Assembly (NCBI GenBank): GCA_031265105.1
Contig: JAISDC010000087.1
Coordinates: 1 to 37,461 of the forward strand
Direction: 5' to 3'
From: Verrucomicrobiales bacterium
Lineage (GTDB): Bacteria > Verrucomicrobiota > Verrucomicrobiia > Methylacidiphilales > JAAUTS01
DNA: 37,461 nt
A program made the translations under genes and the position numbers. The notes beneath the pieces were generated by a model, which saw only the letters and a list, made by a program, of their open reading frames with translations, was not told the origin of the DNA and did not search any database. Positions 17,847 to 27,706 of this stretch are shown here, piece by piece. Each line of letters begins with the position of its first letter. Position 1 is the first letter of the stretch.

Positions 17847-18143
17847 TCAGCCGCTGCGGGCGGCGCGTCCGCGTTCCGCGGCCGTCAGCGTCAGCGCGCC
17901 GATTTTCTGCGCGTTGCGGAGTTCGAGGATGTCAAGAATGGTGTTGATGGTCCTCTCCGAGATGTCCTCGTCGGGAATCAGGCCGAGGTCTTTCATCGCC
18001 AGCCAAATCAGATAACTCGTGCGATCACGCCCCAACTGCGCCGCGCGGGCGTCAATCTGTCGCTTTAGTTCCGCGCTGGTGCTGATGGTGATCGTCACCG
18101 TTTTCCTGGCAATGACCTTCTTCACTCTGACAACGTAACACAT
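17847..18143 (-). CDS. ribbon-helix-helix (CopG/Arc-like) small protein
   Basis: From ATG 18143 the product is 98 residues; GTG 18125 is an alternative start. An N-terminal beta strand (KTVTITIS) followed by two helices (SAELKRQIDARAAQLG and RTSYLIWLAMKDLG) is the ribbon-helix-helix pattern. Such dimers bind short palindromes. The rest (about 30 residues) is helical and unassigned. It is divergent from a second RHH-like gene at 18206, with a perfect palindrome in the 62-bp gap, so one or both proteins probably autoregulate. Antitoxin function is possible, but no toxin is recognisable directly downstream. Confidence 0.65.
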   Translation of the reverse strand: MCYVVRVKKVIARKTVTITISTSAELKRQIDARAAQLGRDRTSYLIWLAMKDLGLIPDEDISERTINTILDILELRNAQKIGALTLTAAERGRAARSG

Positions 18144-18189
18144 GCACCGATAAGGAGCCAAAAATTTAATTGGCACTGACTGGCGTTTA

Positions 18190-18204
18190 TCTTACAGTGT
18201 AAGA
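18190..18204. promoter_or_regulatory. palindromic operator candidate TCTTACA-G-TGTAAGA
   Basis: A perfect 7-bp inverted repeat around one central base ends two bases before the ATG of the 18206 gene, between two divergent RHH-like genes. Its size fits an RHH or other dimeric repressor. Binding there would block transcription or leader translation of the plus-strand gene. Confidence 0.55.
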
Positions 18205-18205
18205 C

Positions 18206-18397
18206 ATGAAAAAAGTGAAAAACTCCAGTCGGCAGGAGGTCGCTTTCCCCATCACCATACGCGCCACACTGGCGCGGCAGATTGAGAAAAAACTGGGTAA
18301 AAACGCCGGCGGCGATCACTCGCGTTACTTCACCGAGCTTGCCATCAGGGATCTCACTGGCAGCGGCGAGGTCGCCCGCGTCATCGTCAGTGTCTGA
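18206..18397 (+). CDS. small RHH-like DNA-binding protein
   Basis: The 63-residue product has a basic start (MKKVKNSSRQ), a strand (AFPITIRAT) and helices (LARQIEKKLG, SRYFTELAIRDL), the same strand-helix-helix plan as the divergent 17847-18143 gene. The RxxYFTELAIRDL segment parallels RTSYLIWLAMKDL in that gene, so they may be distant paralogues. It precedes the 18422 gene by 25 bp on the same strand, indicating a two-gene operon under the palindrome at 18190-18204. No ribosome-binding site is visible because the palindrome abuts the ATG. Confidence 0.6.
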   Translation: MKKVKNSSRQEVAFPITIRATLARQIEKKLGKNAGGDHSRYFTELAIRDLTGSGEVARVIVSV

Positions 18398-18421
18398 AAT
18401 TTTCAACCGGATTAACTACGC

Positions 18422-19129
18422 ATGGTGAACCTAAAACAAAACGACCTCCGCAGAACCGTCACGGACGAGTTTCCGCAAAATGCCGTCGCCGCCGATCTCC
18501 GCTGGAAGTCCTTCGATTATTGCTATCATTATTTTCTCCGCACCGACCTGGCCAAAGCCGACCCGGAAAAATCCTGCTCGGCGCTCGGCTGGTATCTCGC
18601 CAGTTGGGGGTTGCTGCGCCCCGCGCCGTTCGCCAAGGATGAAAACTGCCGTTATCTTCCGGCCATCGTCAATTACATCGCCGGCCAGGACAAAAAAATC
18701 TGGCGCCTGGATGTTGACCGATATACCGACGAGAACATCGCGGAAATCCTCGCGATTCACGGCGAGATCCAGGCAATTATCCGGCGGACAACGGGCCAGG
18801 AGGCCGGCGTCGCGCGCACGACCAAAATCCTGCTCGGCGTCTTCGGTTTTGTCCCGGCGCTGGACAGCCGCTTCGTGACAACCTTCAGGAACATTTTCCG
18901 GAACAGGGAGGCGTTCTCGCGACTGGACGAGGAGACGCTGAAGCTGTTGCGCGATTTTTATCAGGCCAACCAAGCTGACATCAATAAATTATCCGGCGAA
19001 TTTTTTACCTATGATTTTTTAAAGGACAAACCCACCGGCGCGCAATATCCCAAAATCCGCATCATTGACATGTACGGCTACGCCAAGTCGGCCCGCCCCA
19101 GGCGGCAACCGGCATGGTCAGCGAATTGA
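18422..19129 (+). CDS. unrecognised-function protein with conserved-looking core
   Basis: The 235-residue product is soluble and mostly helical. Blocks that look conserved are SCSALGWYLASWGLLRP (51-67), VDRYTDENI (98-106) and TTKILLGVFGFVPALDSRF (133-151). I recall hypothetical proteins with the same blocks scattered through accessory regions of many bacteria, without an assigned role; this is memory, not a search. There is no known catalytic motif, signal peptide or membrane helix. It is probably co-transcribed with the RHH-like gene at 18206, which suggests regulation by that protein and is reminiscent of a toxin-antitoxin or defence cassette. Confidence 0.7.
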   Translation: MVNLKQNDLRRTVTDEFPQNAVAADLRWKSFDYCYHYFLRTDLAKADPEKSCSALGWYLASWGLLRPAPFAKDENCRYLPAIVNYIAGQDKKIWRLDVDRYTDENIAEILAIHGEIQAIIRRTTGQEAGVARTTKILLGVFGFVPALDSRFVTTFRNIFRNREAFSRLDEETLKLLRDFYQANQADINKLSGEFFTYDFLKDKPTGAQYPKIRIIDMYGYAKSARPRRQPAWSAN

Positions 19130-19197
19130 AGCGACGACGCCGGCGGCAACCCTGACCGTCCGGTCGGCGCCAACCGGCCGCCGGCAACGGTCCGTAT

Positions 19198-20013
19198 TCA
19201 ATCCACCAGCGTCAGCGTCCCCGCCGCCTGCGGCGAACGGTGGGCGCGGCCTTCAACCACCCGCGCCCAGTTGGTGATGACCGGCGGACGCCCCGCGCCG
19301 GCGGCGTAATCAAAGCGGACAAAATTGGCGCGCAACCGCAGGCCGGCGGAAAATTCCTTCAACCCGAGCCGCTGCAACAGCGCCGCGGCGGGCAGGGCGA
19401 CGGTGACGCGCCAGCCGTCGGCGCTGACGGTGGCGGTGTTGCGCAGGCCGGCCAAATCCCATTCCTTGAAAAACCAGCACTCGCGCGCGGTGAGGTCGCC
19501 GCGCACCATGCCCTGCGCGTCGCTCTCAACGCTGCCGGTGAACAAATACACGCCGTCAAACACGCCGTGGCCGGGACTGAATTGCAACTCGATGTATTCG
19601 CGCGCGTCACCGACCGGGTCGAGAAACACCTCCACGCAGTCGCCCTTGAAATATTGCAGGTCGCGCGGCGGCGGCGCTGCCGGTGACAGCGGCGCCTCGG
19701 GCAGAATGTTGACCGGCGCGCCGGCGCATTCAAAGCGGAGGAACAAGTCTTGTTTCGTCCACAACGCCAGCACGCGCGTGTTTTGCGGCGGCGCCGCGAA
19801 AGTCATCGCCAGCGGCGGGCTGAATTGCCCGATGACCGCGGCCCGCCGCCACACGGGGTCGCCGGTGGCGGCGTCCAGCGCCGGTTCCGCCGCGGTAAAC
19901 GGCACCGCCAGTTCCGGGCGGGCGCCGTCACCGTCAGCGGCGACGGCCGCGACCGTCAAAGCCATCACGGTCAGCACCGCCAACAAAATATCCCGCCAAA
20001 ATCCACCGCACAT
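19198..20013 (-). CDS. secreted CBM9-like carbohydrate-binding domain protein
   Basis: The 271-residue product starts with a signal peptide (hydrophobic stretch ILLAVLTVMALTVAAVAA, cleavage near residue 26). The rest reads as a single beta-sandwich domain with hallmarks of family 9-type carbohydrate-binding modules: LDAATGDPVWRRAAVIGQF (the 'small difference, Trp' opening), LFLRFEC, FKGDCVEVFLDP, YIELQFSPGHGVFD and WRVTVALP. Such domains bind sugar chains or occur alone in environmental bacteria as periplasmic or surface proteins. No catalytic domain is attached. It lies between an unknown gene and tRNA-Ser, and may relate functionally to the large lyase-like protein at 15135, although they are not adjacent. 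Confidence 0.72.
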   Translation of the reverse strand: MCGGFWRDILLAVLTVMALTVAAVAADGDGARPELAVPFTAAEPALDAATGDPVWRRAAVIGQFSPPLAMTFAAPPQNTRVLALWTKQDLFLRFECAGAPVNILPEAPLSPAAPPPRDLQYFKGDCVEVFLDPVGDAREYIELQFSPGHGVFDGVYLFTGSVESDAQGMVRGDLTARECWFFKEWDLAGLRNTATVSADGWRVTVALPAAALLQRLGLKEFSAGLRLRANFVRFDYAAGAGRPPVITNWARVVEGRAHRSPQAAGTLTLVD

Positions 20014-20125
20014 GACTAGTCACCATACGCAATTTCACCGAATATGCAATCGCGCCGGCGCGGACCGTGAAAACGCATTTTGATTGCCACCGTCAGCGGA
20101 GGAATTTAAGCTGTCAGCGTCTTCT

Positions 20126-20213
20126 GGACAGGTGGCGGAGTGGTCTATCGCAGCGGTCTTGAAAACCGCCGCGCCGCAAGGCGCCGTGAGTTCGAATCTC
20201 ACCCTGTCCGCCA
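20126..20213 (+). tRNA. tRNA-Ser (anticodon TGA)
   Basis: The acceptor arm GGACAGG (20126-20132) pairs with CCTGTCC (20203-20209). A long variable arm (CGCCGCGCCGCAAGGCGCC region) marks a class II tRNA, the anticodon loop reads CTTGAAA, and TTCGAATC is the T loop. Discriminator G and an encoded CCA (20211-20213) follow. Overlapping the CCA, CGCCAGTC (20209-20216) and GACTGGCG (20223-20230) form a further hairpin that may stop transcription or guide 3' processing. Confidence 0.97.
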
Positions 20214-20234
20214 GTCGTTGCTGACTGGCGAATC

Positions 20235-20450
20235 GGCGCCAAGGATGAATTTTATAAAGACGCGGCAGCCGCGCGGGTGGGCGGTTATGTGCATCCCGTG
20301 GTACGCGCCATGATTTTACATTTCTGGCTGGCTTACGACCAGCCGTTCACTGACGGCAACGGGCGCATGGCGCGGGCGTTGTTTTATTGGGCGGTGCTGC
20401 ATCAAGGCGATTGGATTTTCGAGTTATTTTCATTTCCAGCAGTCCTGTAA
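20235..20450 (+). pseudogene. truncated Fic-domain (AMPylase) gene fragment
   Basis: Without an ATG at its left edge, the frame from 20235 encodes 71 residues with HPVVRAMILHFWLAY and QPFTDGNGRMARALFYW, followed by HQGDWIFELFSFPAVL and a stop. This is the core of a Fic domain, whose signature is HPFxDGNGRxxR. Both the N-terminal part and everything beyond the catalytic loop are missing, and the usual catalytic His is Gln (DQPFTDGNGR). It is therefore a dead remnant. It begins just beyond tRNA-Ser, a common integration site for mobile islands, which suggests an old insertion. Confidence 0.8.
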
Positions 20451-20500
20451 ATACCAGTAACTGTGGTTAAAAAACGACCCTTCGGCGCCGCTGGCGTTGT

Positions 20501-20980
20501 TTACAGGGTTTTAAGCGCTTGCTGAATCGCCGCGAAGTTCGGCAAATCCTTCGGCGTCGGGGTTTGCTCGCTGTAGCGGATGAGGCCGTCTTGGTCCACG
20601 ACGAACGCGGCGCGGGCGCTGACGCTGCCCAGGCCAAGCAGGTCGTGCAGCAGCACGCCGTAGGCTTCGGCGGTTTTCTTGTTCAAATCGCTGAGCAACG
20701 GCAGCGTGATGCGTTCTTTCAACGCCCACGCTTCTTGCGCGAACGGGCTGTCCACGCTGACGGCGTACACGGCGGCGTTCAGGCTTTCGTAGGCCGCGAG
20801 GCCGCCGCCGCTGAGGTCGCACATTTCCCGCGTGCAGACGCCGGTGAACGCCAGCGGGAAGAACAGGATGACGGTGTTCCTTTGGCCGAAGTTGTCGCTG
20901 AGTTTCACGTCAACCACACCGTCAGCGGTCTTGCGCTTGAGGGTGAAGTCGGGTGCCTTGCCGCCGGTTGGTATTGCCAT
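20501..20980 (-). CDS. peroxiredoxin of the BCP/AhpE type
   Basis: The 159-residue product begins APDFTLKRK and carries the peroxidatic motif [14 protein letters not shown] with Cys49 and Thr46; Cys54 could be a resolving residue. [13 protein letters not shown] and the later [14 protein letters not shown] are typical AhpC/TSA blocks. The FPLAFTGVC form is closest to AhpE-like peroxiredoxins, which reduce peroxides with thiol donors. It is cytoplasmic with no signal peptide. It is downstream of pnp on the same strand in transcription direction, with a 78-bp gap holding GCTGACCATG. Oxidative-stress control cannot be read from the sequence, though a Fur-family gene lies nearby. Confidence 0.92.
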   Translation of the reverse strand: MAIPTGGKAPDFTLKRKTADGVVDVKLSDNFGQRNTVILFFPLAFTGVCTREMCDLSGGGLAAYESLNAAVYAVSVDSPFAQEAWALKERITLPLLSDLNKKTAEAYGVLLHDLLGLGSVSARAAFVVDQDGLIRYSEQTPTPKDLPNFAAIQQALKTL

Positions 20981-21058
20981 GAGTTGCTCCTGGTTGACCG
21001 CTGACCATGCGACCGGCGCGAATGGTTGCGCCGCGCCGGTCGCGTGGTCGCGCGGAAA

Positions 21059-23179
21059 TTATTTCGTTTCCCCGCGCTCGCGCAGGGCGGCTTTGCGGGA
21101 AAGTTTCACGCGGCCCTTGTCGTCCACGCCGATGCACTTCACCCACACTTCCTCGCCCATGCGGACGACATCCTCGGTGCGGTTCACGCGCGTCTCGGAT
21201 AGCTCGGATATATGCACCAAGCCGTCCTGCCCCGGAAACACTTGCACGAACGCGCCAAAATCCTTGATGCTGACCACTTTGCCACGGTAGGTTTTGCCGA
21301 TGGCGATTTCGGCGGTCATGCCGTCGATGATTTCCAGCGCGCGCGCCATGCCGTCGCCGTTGTTGCAGTAAATCCGCACGGTGCCGTCGTCGTCGATGTT
21401 AATCTCCGCGCCGGTCTCGGCGGTGATGCCTTTGATGGTCTTGCCGCCGGGGCCGATGAGCAGGCCAATCTTGTCCGGGTTAATCTTCACCACCTCGATG
21501 CGCGGGGCGTATTGCGAAAGCTGGCCGCGCGGGGCGTCGATGACGCTGCTCATGAACGTGAGGATTTCCTGGCGCGCGCCGGCGGCTTGCACCACGGCGC
21601 GTTGCAACATCTCGACGGGGATGCCGGGGAGCTTGAGGTCAAGCTGGAAGCCGGTGACGCCCGTCTTGGTGCCGCACAGTTTGAAGTCCATGTCGCCGAA
21701 ATGGTCCTCGCTGCCGATGATGTCGGTCAGCAACAGATGCCGTTGCAGTTCATTGTTAGCATCAAACTCGGTGACGAGGCCGACGCTGATGCCGGCGACG
21801 ATGTCGCTGACCGGCACGCCCGCGTCCATCAGCGACAGGCAGCCGCCGCACACGCTGGCCATCGAGGTCGAGCCGTTGGATTCCATCACCTCGCTGCTGA
21901 TGCGGATGGCGTAGGGGAACTTGGCCTCCGGCGGCACGACCGCCGCCAGTGACCGCTCGGCCAGCGCGCCATGGCCGATTTCGCGCCGGTTGAGGCCGCC
22001 GGTGCGCCCCGTCTCGCCGACGCTGAAGGGCGGGAAGTTGTAGTGCAGGATGAAGCGCTTGGTGTCCTCGCCGCCGGTGTAGGCGTCGAGCGACTGCGCC
22101 TCGTCCACCGGCGCGAGCGTGGTGAAGCACAGCGCCTGAGTCTCGCCGCGCGCGAACAGCGCCGTGCCGTGCGCCCGCGGGATGAGGCCGACCTCGCCGC
22201 TGAGCGGGCGGATTTGGCCGATGCCGCGCCCGTCGCACCGCTGCTGGCGGTCGAGGATGCTCAGGCGGAACGCTTTTTTCTGCAAGTAATCGAACGCCTG
22301 GTTGATTTCAAACGCGGTGGCGGCGGGGAATTTCTCCAGGATTTTCGCCTTCACCTCGTCCTTGAGCGCGCCGACGGCTTTTTGCCGCGCGACTTTGCCG
22401 GAGGTGTACAGCGCGCCCTCGATGCGGCTGCCTGCGACTTCGTAGGCGATTTCGAGCAACTCGTCTTTCGCCAACAACAGCGCCACCTCACGCTTCGGCT
22501 TGCCGGCAAGCGCGGCCAGTTCCTTTTGGGCGCTGACGATGACGCGCACTTGCTCCTGCGCGAACGCGAGCGCTTTGTTAAACTCCTCCTCCGGCAGTTG
22601 CAGCGCGGAGCCTTCAATCATAATCGGCTCGTTCTCAGTGCCCGCGTAAACCAAATCCAGGTCGGACACCTCGATTTGCGCGTGCGTCGGATTGACAATG
22701 AATTGCCCGTCCACGCGCCCGACGCGCACCGCGCCAATCGGCCCGGCGAACGGCACATCGCTCACCGCCAGCGCGGCGGAGGCGCCGTTAATCGTGAGAA
22801 TATCCGGCTCGTTCGCGCCGTCGGCGGAGAGCAAAATGGCGATGATTTGCGTGTCATAAAAATAACCCTTCGGGAACAACGGGCGCAGCGGCCGGTCGGT
22901 CATGCGCGCGGTGAGGATTTCCTTTTCGCTGGGGCGGCCCTCGCGACGGAAATAACCGCCGGGGATTTTGCCGGCGGCGGCGGCTTTCTCGCGATAATCC
23001 ACCGTCAGCGGGAAGAACTCCTGCCCGTCCTTGACGGTGGTGGCGGAAACGGCGCTGACGAAGACAATGGTCTCGCCGAGGCTGACGGTGACGGCGCCAT
23101 CGGCAAGTTTGCCCATTTTACCGGTTTCAAATTTAATTGGCAGGGCGCCGACTGACGCCGTGGTTGAATGAATTGACAT
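21059..23179 (-). CDS. pnp: polyribonucleotide nucleotidyltransferase (PNPase)
   Basis: The 706-residue product has the full PNPase plan: first RNase PH domain ([33 protein letters not shown]), alpha-helical linker, second RNase PH domain ([32 protein letters not shown]), a KH domain ([16 protein letters not shown]) and an S1 domain ([28 protein letters not shown]). It degrades RNA 3'-5' phosphorolytically and is part of RNA turnover complexes. Exact GCTGACGGT motif copies occur only near its 5' end (23001, 23081). As in many bacteria, pnp follows rpsO. Confidence 0.97.
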   Translation of the reverse strand: MSIHSTTASVGALPIKFETGKMGKLADGAVTVSLGETIVFVSAVSATTVKDGQEFFPLTVDYREKAAAAGKIPGGYFRREGRPSEKEILTARMTDRPLRPLFPKGYFYDTQIIAILLSADGANEPDILTINGASAALAVSDVPFAGPIGAVRVGRVDGQFIVNPTHAQIEVSDLDLVYAGTENEPIMIEGSALQLPEEEFNKALAFAQEQVRVIVSAQKELAALAGKPKREVALLLAKDELLEIAYEVAGSRIEGALYTSGKVARQKAVGALKDEVKAKILEKFPAATAFEINQAFDYLQKKAFRLSILDRQQRCDGRGIGQIRPLSGEVGLIPRAHGTALFARGETQALCFTTLAPVDEAQSLDAYTGGEDTKRFILHYNFPPFSVGETGRTGGLNRREIGHGALAERSLAAVVPPEAKFPYAIRISSEVMESNGSTSMASVCGGCLSLMDAGVPVSDIVAGISVGLVTEFDANNELQRHLLLTDIIGSEDHFGDMDFKLCGTKTGVTGFQLDLKLPGIPVEMLQRAVVQAAGARQEILTFMSSVIDAPRGQLSQYAPRIEVVKINPDKIGLLIGPGGKTIKGITAETGAEINIDDDGTVRIYCNNGDGMARALEIIDGMTAEIAIGKTYRGKVVSIKDFGAFVQVFPGQDGLVHISELSETRVNRTEDVVRMGEEVWVKCIGVDDKGRVKLSRKAALRERGETK

Positions 23180-23346
23180 ATGTACGGTTACTTTCTATTG
23201 GCGCTTAACCGGACCATTGGCGGCCCGGTTAAACTTTTAAGGCGAGGCAACCGGCGGAAAGTTCAGAGTACAAAACAAACATCCGCTGACGGTGATGACT
23301 GTTTTGTTCTCTGTGGCTTTCGCGCGTGGCACCCCGCCTTAACGGT

Positions 23347-23610
23347 TTATTTTCTGATTTTCAGTTTCTTGATCAAGGTCTCATAACGAGACTTGCTCGT
23401 GCGATTCAGGTAATCAAGCAGACGACGGCGCTTGCTGACCATGGTGATCAATCCGCGGCGGGAGGAGTGATCCTTGGCCGCGGCCTTCAAATGCTCGGTT
23501 AAATAGTTGATTCGCTGGGTCAGGAGCGCGATTTGGACATCGGCCGAGCCGGTGTCCTTCTCGTGCAGGCGATTGCCAGCAATAATGGTGTTTTTCTCAA
23601 TCAGTGCCAT
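23347..23610 (-). CDS. rpsO: 30S ribosomal protein S15
   Basis: The 87-residue product from ATG 23610 ([10 protein letters not shown]) matches S15, with [31 protein letters not shown] and [23 protein letters not shown]. The ORF opens four codons earlier with MVHV, but the internal Met fits the family better. S15 binds 16S rRNA helices 20-22 early in 30S assembly. It is followed downstream by pnp (168-bp gap with a GCTGACGGTGA motif), the classic rpsO-pnp arrangement, often cotranscribed. Confidence 0.97.
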   Translation of the reverse strand: MALIEKNTIIAGNRLHEKDTGSADVQIALLTQRINYLTEHLKAAAKDHSSRRGLITMVSKRRRLLDYLNRTSKSRYETLIKKLKIRK

Positions 23611-23670
23611 AACGTGAACCAAGGAGACTGCCGCTGACGCTGCCGGCCGTCAATCTTTTTTTGCGCGTTT

Positions 23671-24147
23671 TTATTTGACGCCGATGGCGTCGCGCCGCGC
23701 GCAAGTCCCGGTGCTGGCCAGTTGTTCGCAGGTGGCTTCAATGCGGAGCCTGACCGCGCCGGGGCGGAAGCCGAGGTTTTTGGCAATGACGCTTTCGCGC
23801 ACATCCAGGCAATAATCCTCGAATTCGACGATTTTATCGCAATCAACGCAGATGATGTGGTTGTGATTGGGGTGACTGGCGTAATTCGGGTCGTAGTACA
23901 TCTGGTCCTTGCCCAAATCCAGCTCGCGCAACAAGCCGGTTTGCACCAGCACGGGCAGCGTGCGGTACACCGTGGCGCGGGACACGGAAGGATCGACCTG
24001 GCGGGCGCGCTCGAGCAGTTCCTCGGCGGTGTAATGCTCGTCGGTGCTGAAAGCGGCCTCGATGATGGCCTGGCGTTGCGCGGTGACGCGCAGGCCGTTG
24101 CTGGCCATGAAACCGATGATTTTTTCCTTGATGGCCGGTTCGGTCAT
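23671..24147 (-). CDS. Fur/PerR-family metal-responsive repressor
   Basis: From ATG 24147 (MTEPAIKEKI) the product has 158 residues; the ORF continues upstream without family-like sequence. A winged helix (LRVTAQRQAIIEAAF, SRATVYRTLPVLVQTGLL) precedes the metal-binding dimer domain with HPNHNHIICVDC (92-103) and a second Cys pair at 140 and 149. The arrangement suits Fur/PerR, but which metal or peroxide it senses cannot be decided; nearby peroxiredoxin and lack of iron genes would suit PerR (inference). It is transcribed toward rpsO but separated by about 60 bp. Confidence 0.9.
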   Translation of the reverse strand: MTEPAIKEKIIGFMASNGLRVTAQRQAIIEAAFSTDEHYTAEELLERARQVDPSVSRATVYRTLPVLVQTGLLRELDLGKDQMYYDPNYASHPNHNHIICVDCDKIVEFEDYCLDVRESVIAKNLGFRPGAVRLRIEATCEQLASTGTCARRDAIGVK

Positions 24148-24282
24148 GCGCGGGATGATAACACGCGCCGCGGTTGGGCGACAAGGATTACTGACGGGGA
24201 GCACTTGGCCGCGCAATCCCGGACCGGTCCTCCCGTCGAGTCACCGTCAGCGAGACGGCGATGAATCTGGGACGGCACCGGA

Positions 24283-25212
24283 TTATTTCACCGTCAGCGG
24301 CGGGACTTCGTCGATGTTGTGGGGGGTGGCCTGGTAGATATTGTTGATCCAGTTGCTGAATAGCAGGTGGCTGTGGGTGCGCCAGGTGAGCAGCGGTTCG
24401 CGGGCGGTGTTGTCGTCGGGGAAGTAGTTGGCGGGTTTGGCAATCGGCAGGCTGGCGGCGAGGTCGCGGAGATATTCCTTTTTCAAGGTGTCGCGGTCAT
24501 ATTCGCTGTGGCCGGTGAGAAAAACCCGCCGGCTGTCACGGGTGGCAATCAGATAAACCCCTGCCTCGTCGGACTCGCTGAGGATTTGCAGTTCGGGATA
24601 TTTTTCAATATCGTCCCGCAATACAGTGGTGTGCCGACTGTGCGGGACGGGGAATACGTCGTCAAAACCGCGCAGCAGCGGGTGGCCGGGCTGGCGGTTG
24701 CGGTGCGGGAAGATGCCGAACATTTTGCCGGGCAGCGGGTGCTTGGGGATGCCGTAGTAGTGGTACAAGGCGGCTTGCGCGCCCCAGCAGATGAACAGGG
24801 AGGACCAGACGTTTTGCGCGGCCCAGTCGAAGATGCGGGCCAGCTCGTTCCAGTACTGGACTTCCTCGAAGGGCAGGTGCTCGACGGGCGCGCCGGTGAT
24901 GATCAGGCCGTCGAACTTGTGCGGACGGATGTCGTCAAAGTTGCGGTAAAATTCGGCCAGATATTCCGCGGAGGTGTTTTTGGCGGTGTAACTCTTGGTT
25001 GTCAGGAACACCGGCTCGATTTGAATCGGGGTGTTGCCGAGCAGGCGCAGCAGTTGGGTTTCGGTGGTTTCCTTGGTCGGCATCAGGTTGAGGATGGCGA
25101 TGTGCAAGGGGCGGATGTCCTGGGCCAGGGCGCGATTGCGGCCCATGACAAAGATGTTTTCCCCGGCAAGGATACTGGCGGCGGACAGGCCGTCTGGAAT
25201 GTTGACTGGCAT
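24283..25212 (-). CDS. metA: homoserine O-acyltransferase (MetA family), probably acetyl-CoA-specific
   Basis: The 309-residue product is MetA-like along its whole length: MPVNIPDGLSA, LNLMPTKETTETQLLRLL, SLFICWGAQAAL with catalytic Cys142, and GHSEYDRDTL with His235 and Glu237. Position 111 is Glu (GAPVEHLPFEEV). In this family Glu111 has been linked to acetyl-CoA and Gly111 to succinyl-CoA, so the product is probably O-acetylhomoserine, feeding methionine synthesis. The stop codon is immediately next to a GCTGACGGT motif, which encodes the C-terminal LTV. It is preceded by a long palindrome at 25302-25462 that may hold its promoter region. Confidence 0.93.
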   Translation of the reverse strand: MPVNIPDGLSAASILAGENIFVMGRNRALAQDIRPLHIAILNLMPTKETTETQLLRLLGNTPIQIEPVFLTTKSYTAKNTSAEYLAEFYRNFDDIRPHKFDGLIITGAPVEHLPFEEVQYWNELARIFDWAAQNVWSSLFICWGAQAALYHYYGIPKHPLPGKMFGIFPHRNRQPGHPLLRGFDDVFPVPHSRHTTVLRDDIEKYPELQILSESDEAGVYLIATRDSRRVFLTGHSEYDRDTLKKEYLRDLAASLPIAKPANYFPDDNTAREPLLTWRTHSHLLFSNWINNIYQATPHNIDEVPPLTVK

Positions 25213-25301
25213 AGAAAACGGGCATCAGTCTAGGACAAAAACCCGGCGCTGGCAAGAATAGCGGCGGGGCGATTTCGTCTTCATGCCGGGAGGAACTGTC
25301 G

Positions 25302-25462
25302 GAAACTCCGGCCACGAAGACGCAAAGGCGCGAAGGATTTTTTTACAAAGAGATCATGGAGTTATTGGAGAAAGTTTGTCTTGGCTAAACCACCCCCTCC
25401 ATTCCCTCCGTGTTCTTTTTGTAAAAATTTCTTCGCGCCTTCGCGTCTTCGTGGCCAGAGTT
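25302..25462. repeat. 161-bp imperfect palindrome, 'ccacgaagacgcaaaggcg' family
   Basis: Left-arm phrases ggccacgaagacgcaaaggc and gaaggatttttttacaaaga are mirrored by tttgtaaaaatttcttcgcg and cgtcttcgtggcc on the right. The block fills most of the space between metA's start and the stop of the RluA-like gene. Its core shares tttttacaaagagatcatgg with 11310-11463, so the two elements are related by more than style. Confidence 0.9.
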
Positions 25463-25466
25463 TTTG

Positions 25467-26204
25467 TCAACGCTCCCAAAACTCCCGCAAATCCTCCGGC
25501 CACGGGGCACTGACGGTGACCGGCGCGTCGTCCCAGGTGAACGTCAGCGTCGCGGCGTGCAGGGCGTGGCGGGGGAGCAACAGCAGCGCCGCCAGTTCCG
25601 GCGTCCAGCCGCGCGCGATGAAACGCAGGTAGCAACACTCGTCGGGGCCGTAGATTTTGTCGCCGACCACGGGATGTCCGAGGTGCGCGAGATGGACGCG
25701 GATTTGGTGCAGGCGGCCGGTTTCCAACGTCAGTTCAAGCAAGGAAAACCGGTCACCGTCAGCGGCGCTCTTTGCCGCTAACCGCTGATAATGAGTTATC
25801 GCCGGATAACCGCCGACAGTGACGCCTTGTCGGATATGCACGGCGGCCGGGGCGCGCTTGCTGACGCGGTCGAGCGGCGCGTCAATGACGCCGCGCGCCG
25901 GCGCGTGGCCGCTGACGATGGCGCGATAGGTTTTGCGAATTTCGCGGCGCATGGTCAGCTTGCCGAGCCGGGAGGCCGCTGCCGGTGAGCGCGCGACCAG
26001 CACCAGCCCGCTGGTCTCGCGGTCGAGCCGATTGACGATGGCGGCAAACTCGCCGACGAACCGTCGCTTAATCCATTCGAGCAACGTGAATTGCCCGTCG
26101 GGCCGCGTCGGGTGAACCAGCAAATGCGCGGGTTTGTTGACCACCAGCCAGTCGGCGTGCTCGCTGACGATGACCGGTTCCGCTGACGGTGACAAATGCA
26201 GCAT
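25467..26204 (-). CDS. RluA-family pseudouridine synthase without S4 domain
   Basis: From ATG 26204 (MLHLSPSAEP) the product has 245 residues. The ORF opens far upstream through the 26214-26307 palindrome, but that part is repeat sequence, not protein. Catalytic Asp61 sits in VNRLDRETSG (His before Arg replaced by Asn), with GRLHQIRVHLAHLGHPVVGDKIYG further on. It modifies an RNA uridine, but whether the target is rRNA or tRNA is not clear. It is divergent from rarA, with only the palindrome between them, and contains several copies of the motif (25755, 26182). Confidence 0.88.
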   Translation of the reverse strand: MLHLSPSAEPVIVSEHADWLVVNKPAHLLVHPTRPDGQFTLLEWIKRRFVGEFAAIVNRLDRETSGLVLVARSPAAASRLGKLTMRREIRKTYRAIVSGHAPARGVIDAPLDRVSKRAPAAVHIRQGVTVGGYPAITHYQRLAAKSAADGDRFSLLELTLETGRLHQIRVHLAHLGHPVVGDKIYGPDECCYLRFIARGWTPELAALLLLPRHALHAATLTFTWDDAPVTVSAPWPEDLREFWER

Positions 26205-26213
26205 CAAGTCAAT

Positions 26214-26307
26214 TTTAACCACGAATGAACACGAATTTACACGAATAATTTTGATGTCACCATCAGCGGCTTTTATTCGTGTAAATTCGTGTAAATTCGT
26301 GGTTAAA
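26214..26307. repeat. palindrome filling a divergent promoter region
   Basis: TTTAACCACGAATGAACACG and further repeats (26214-26249) are inverted at 26272-26307 as cgtgtaaattcgtggttaaa. The arms consist of 11-nt units (acacgaattt). The loop contains caccatcagcgg, a variant of the dispersed motif. Its last bases are the A of a possible ATG for rarA (26307). Confidence 0.93.
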
Positions 26308-26315
26308 TGCTCCCG

Positions 26316-27665
<1,350 letters not shown>

Positions 27666-27706
27666 GGCGTCTGGTCGCTGCCGGTGGCATGGAAATAATC
27701 CCTAAC

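Noticed and set aside
21971-23155. 394-codon plus-strand ORF opposite pnp
   Set aside because: Same reason: antisense to pnp with shadow-frame composition and no recognisable domain.
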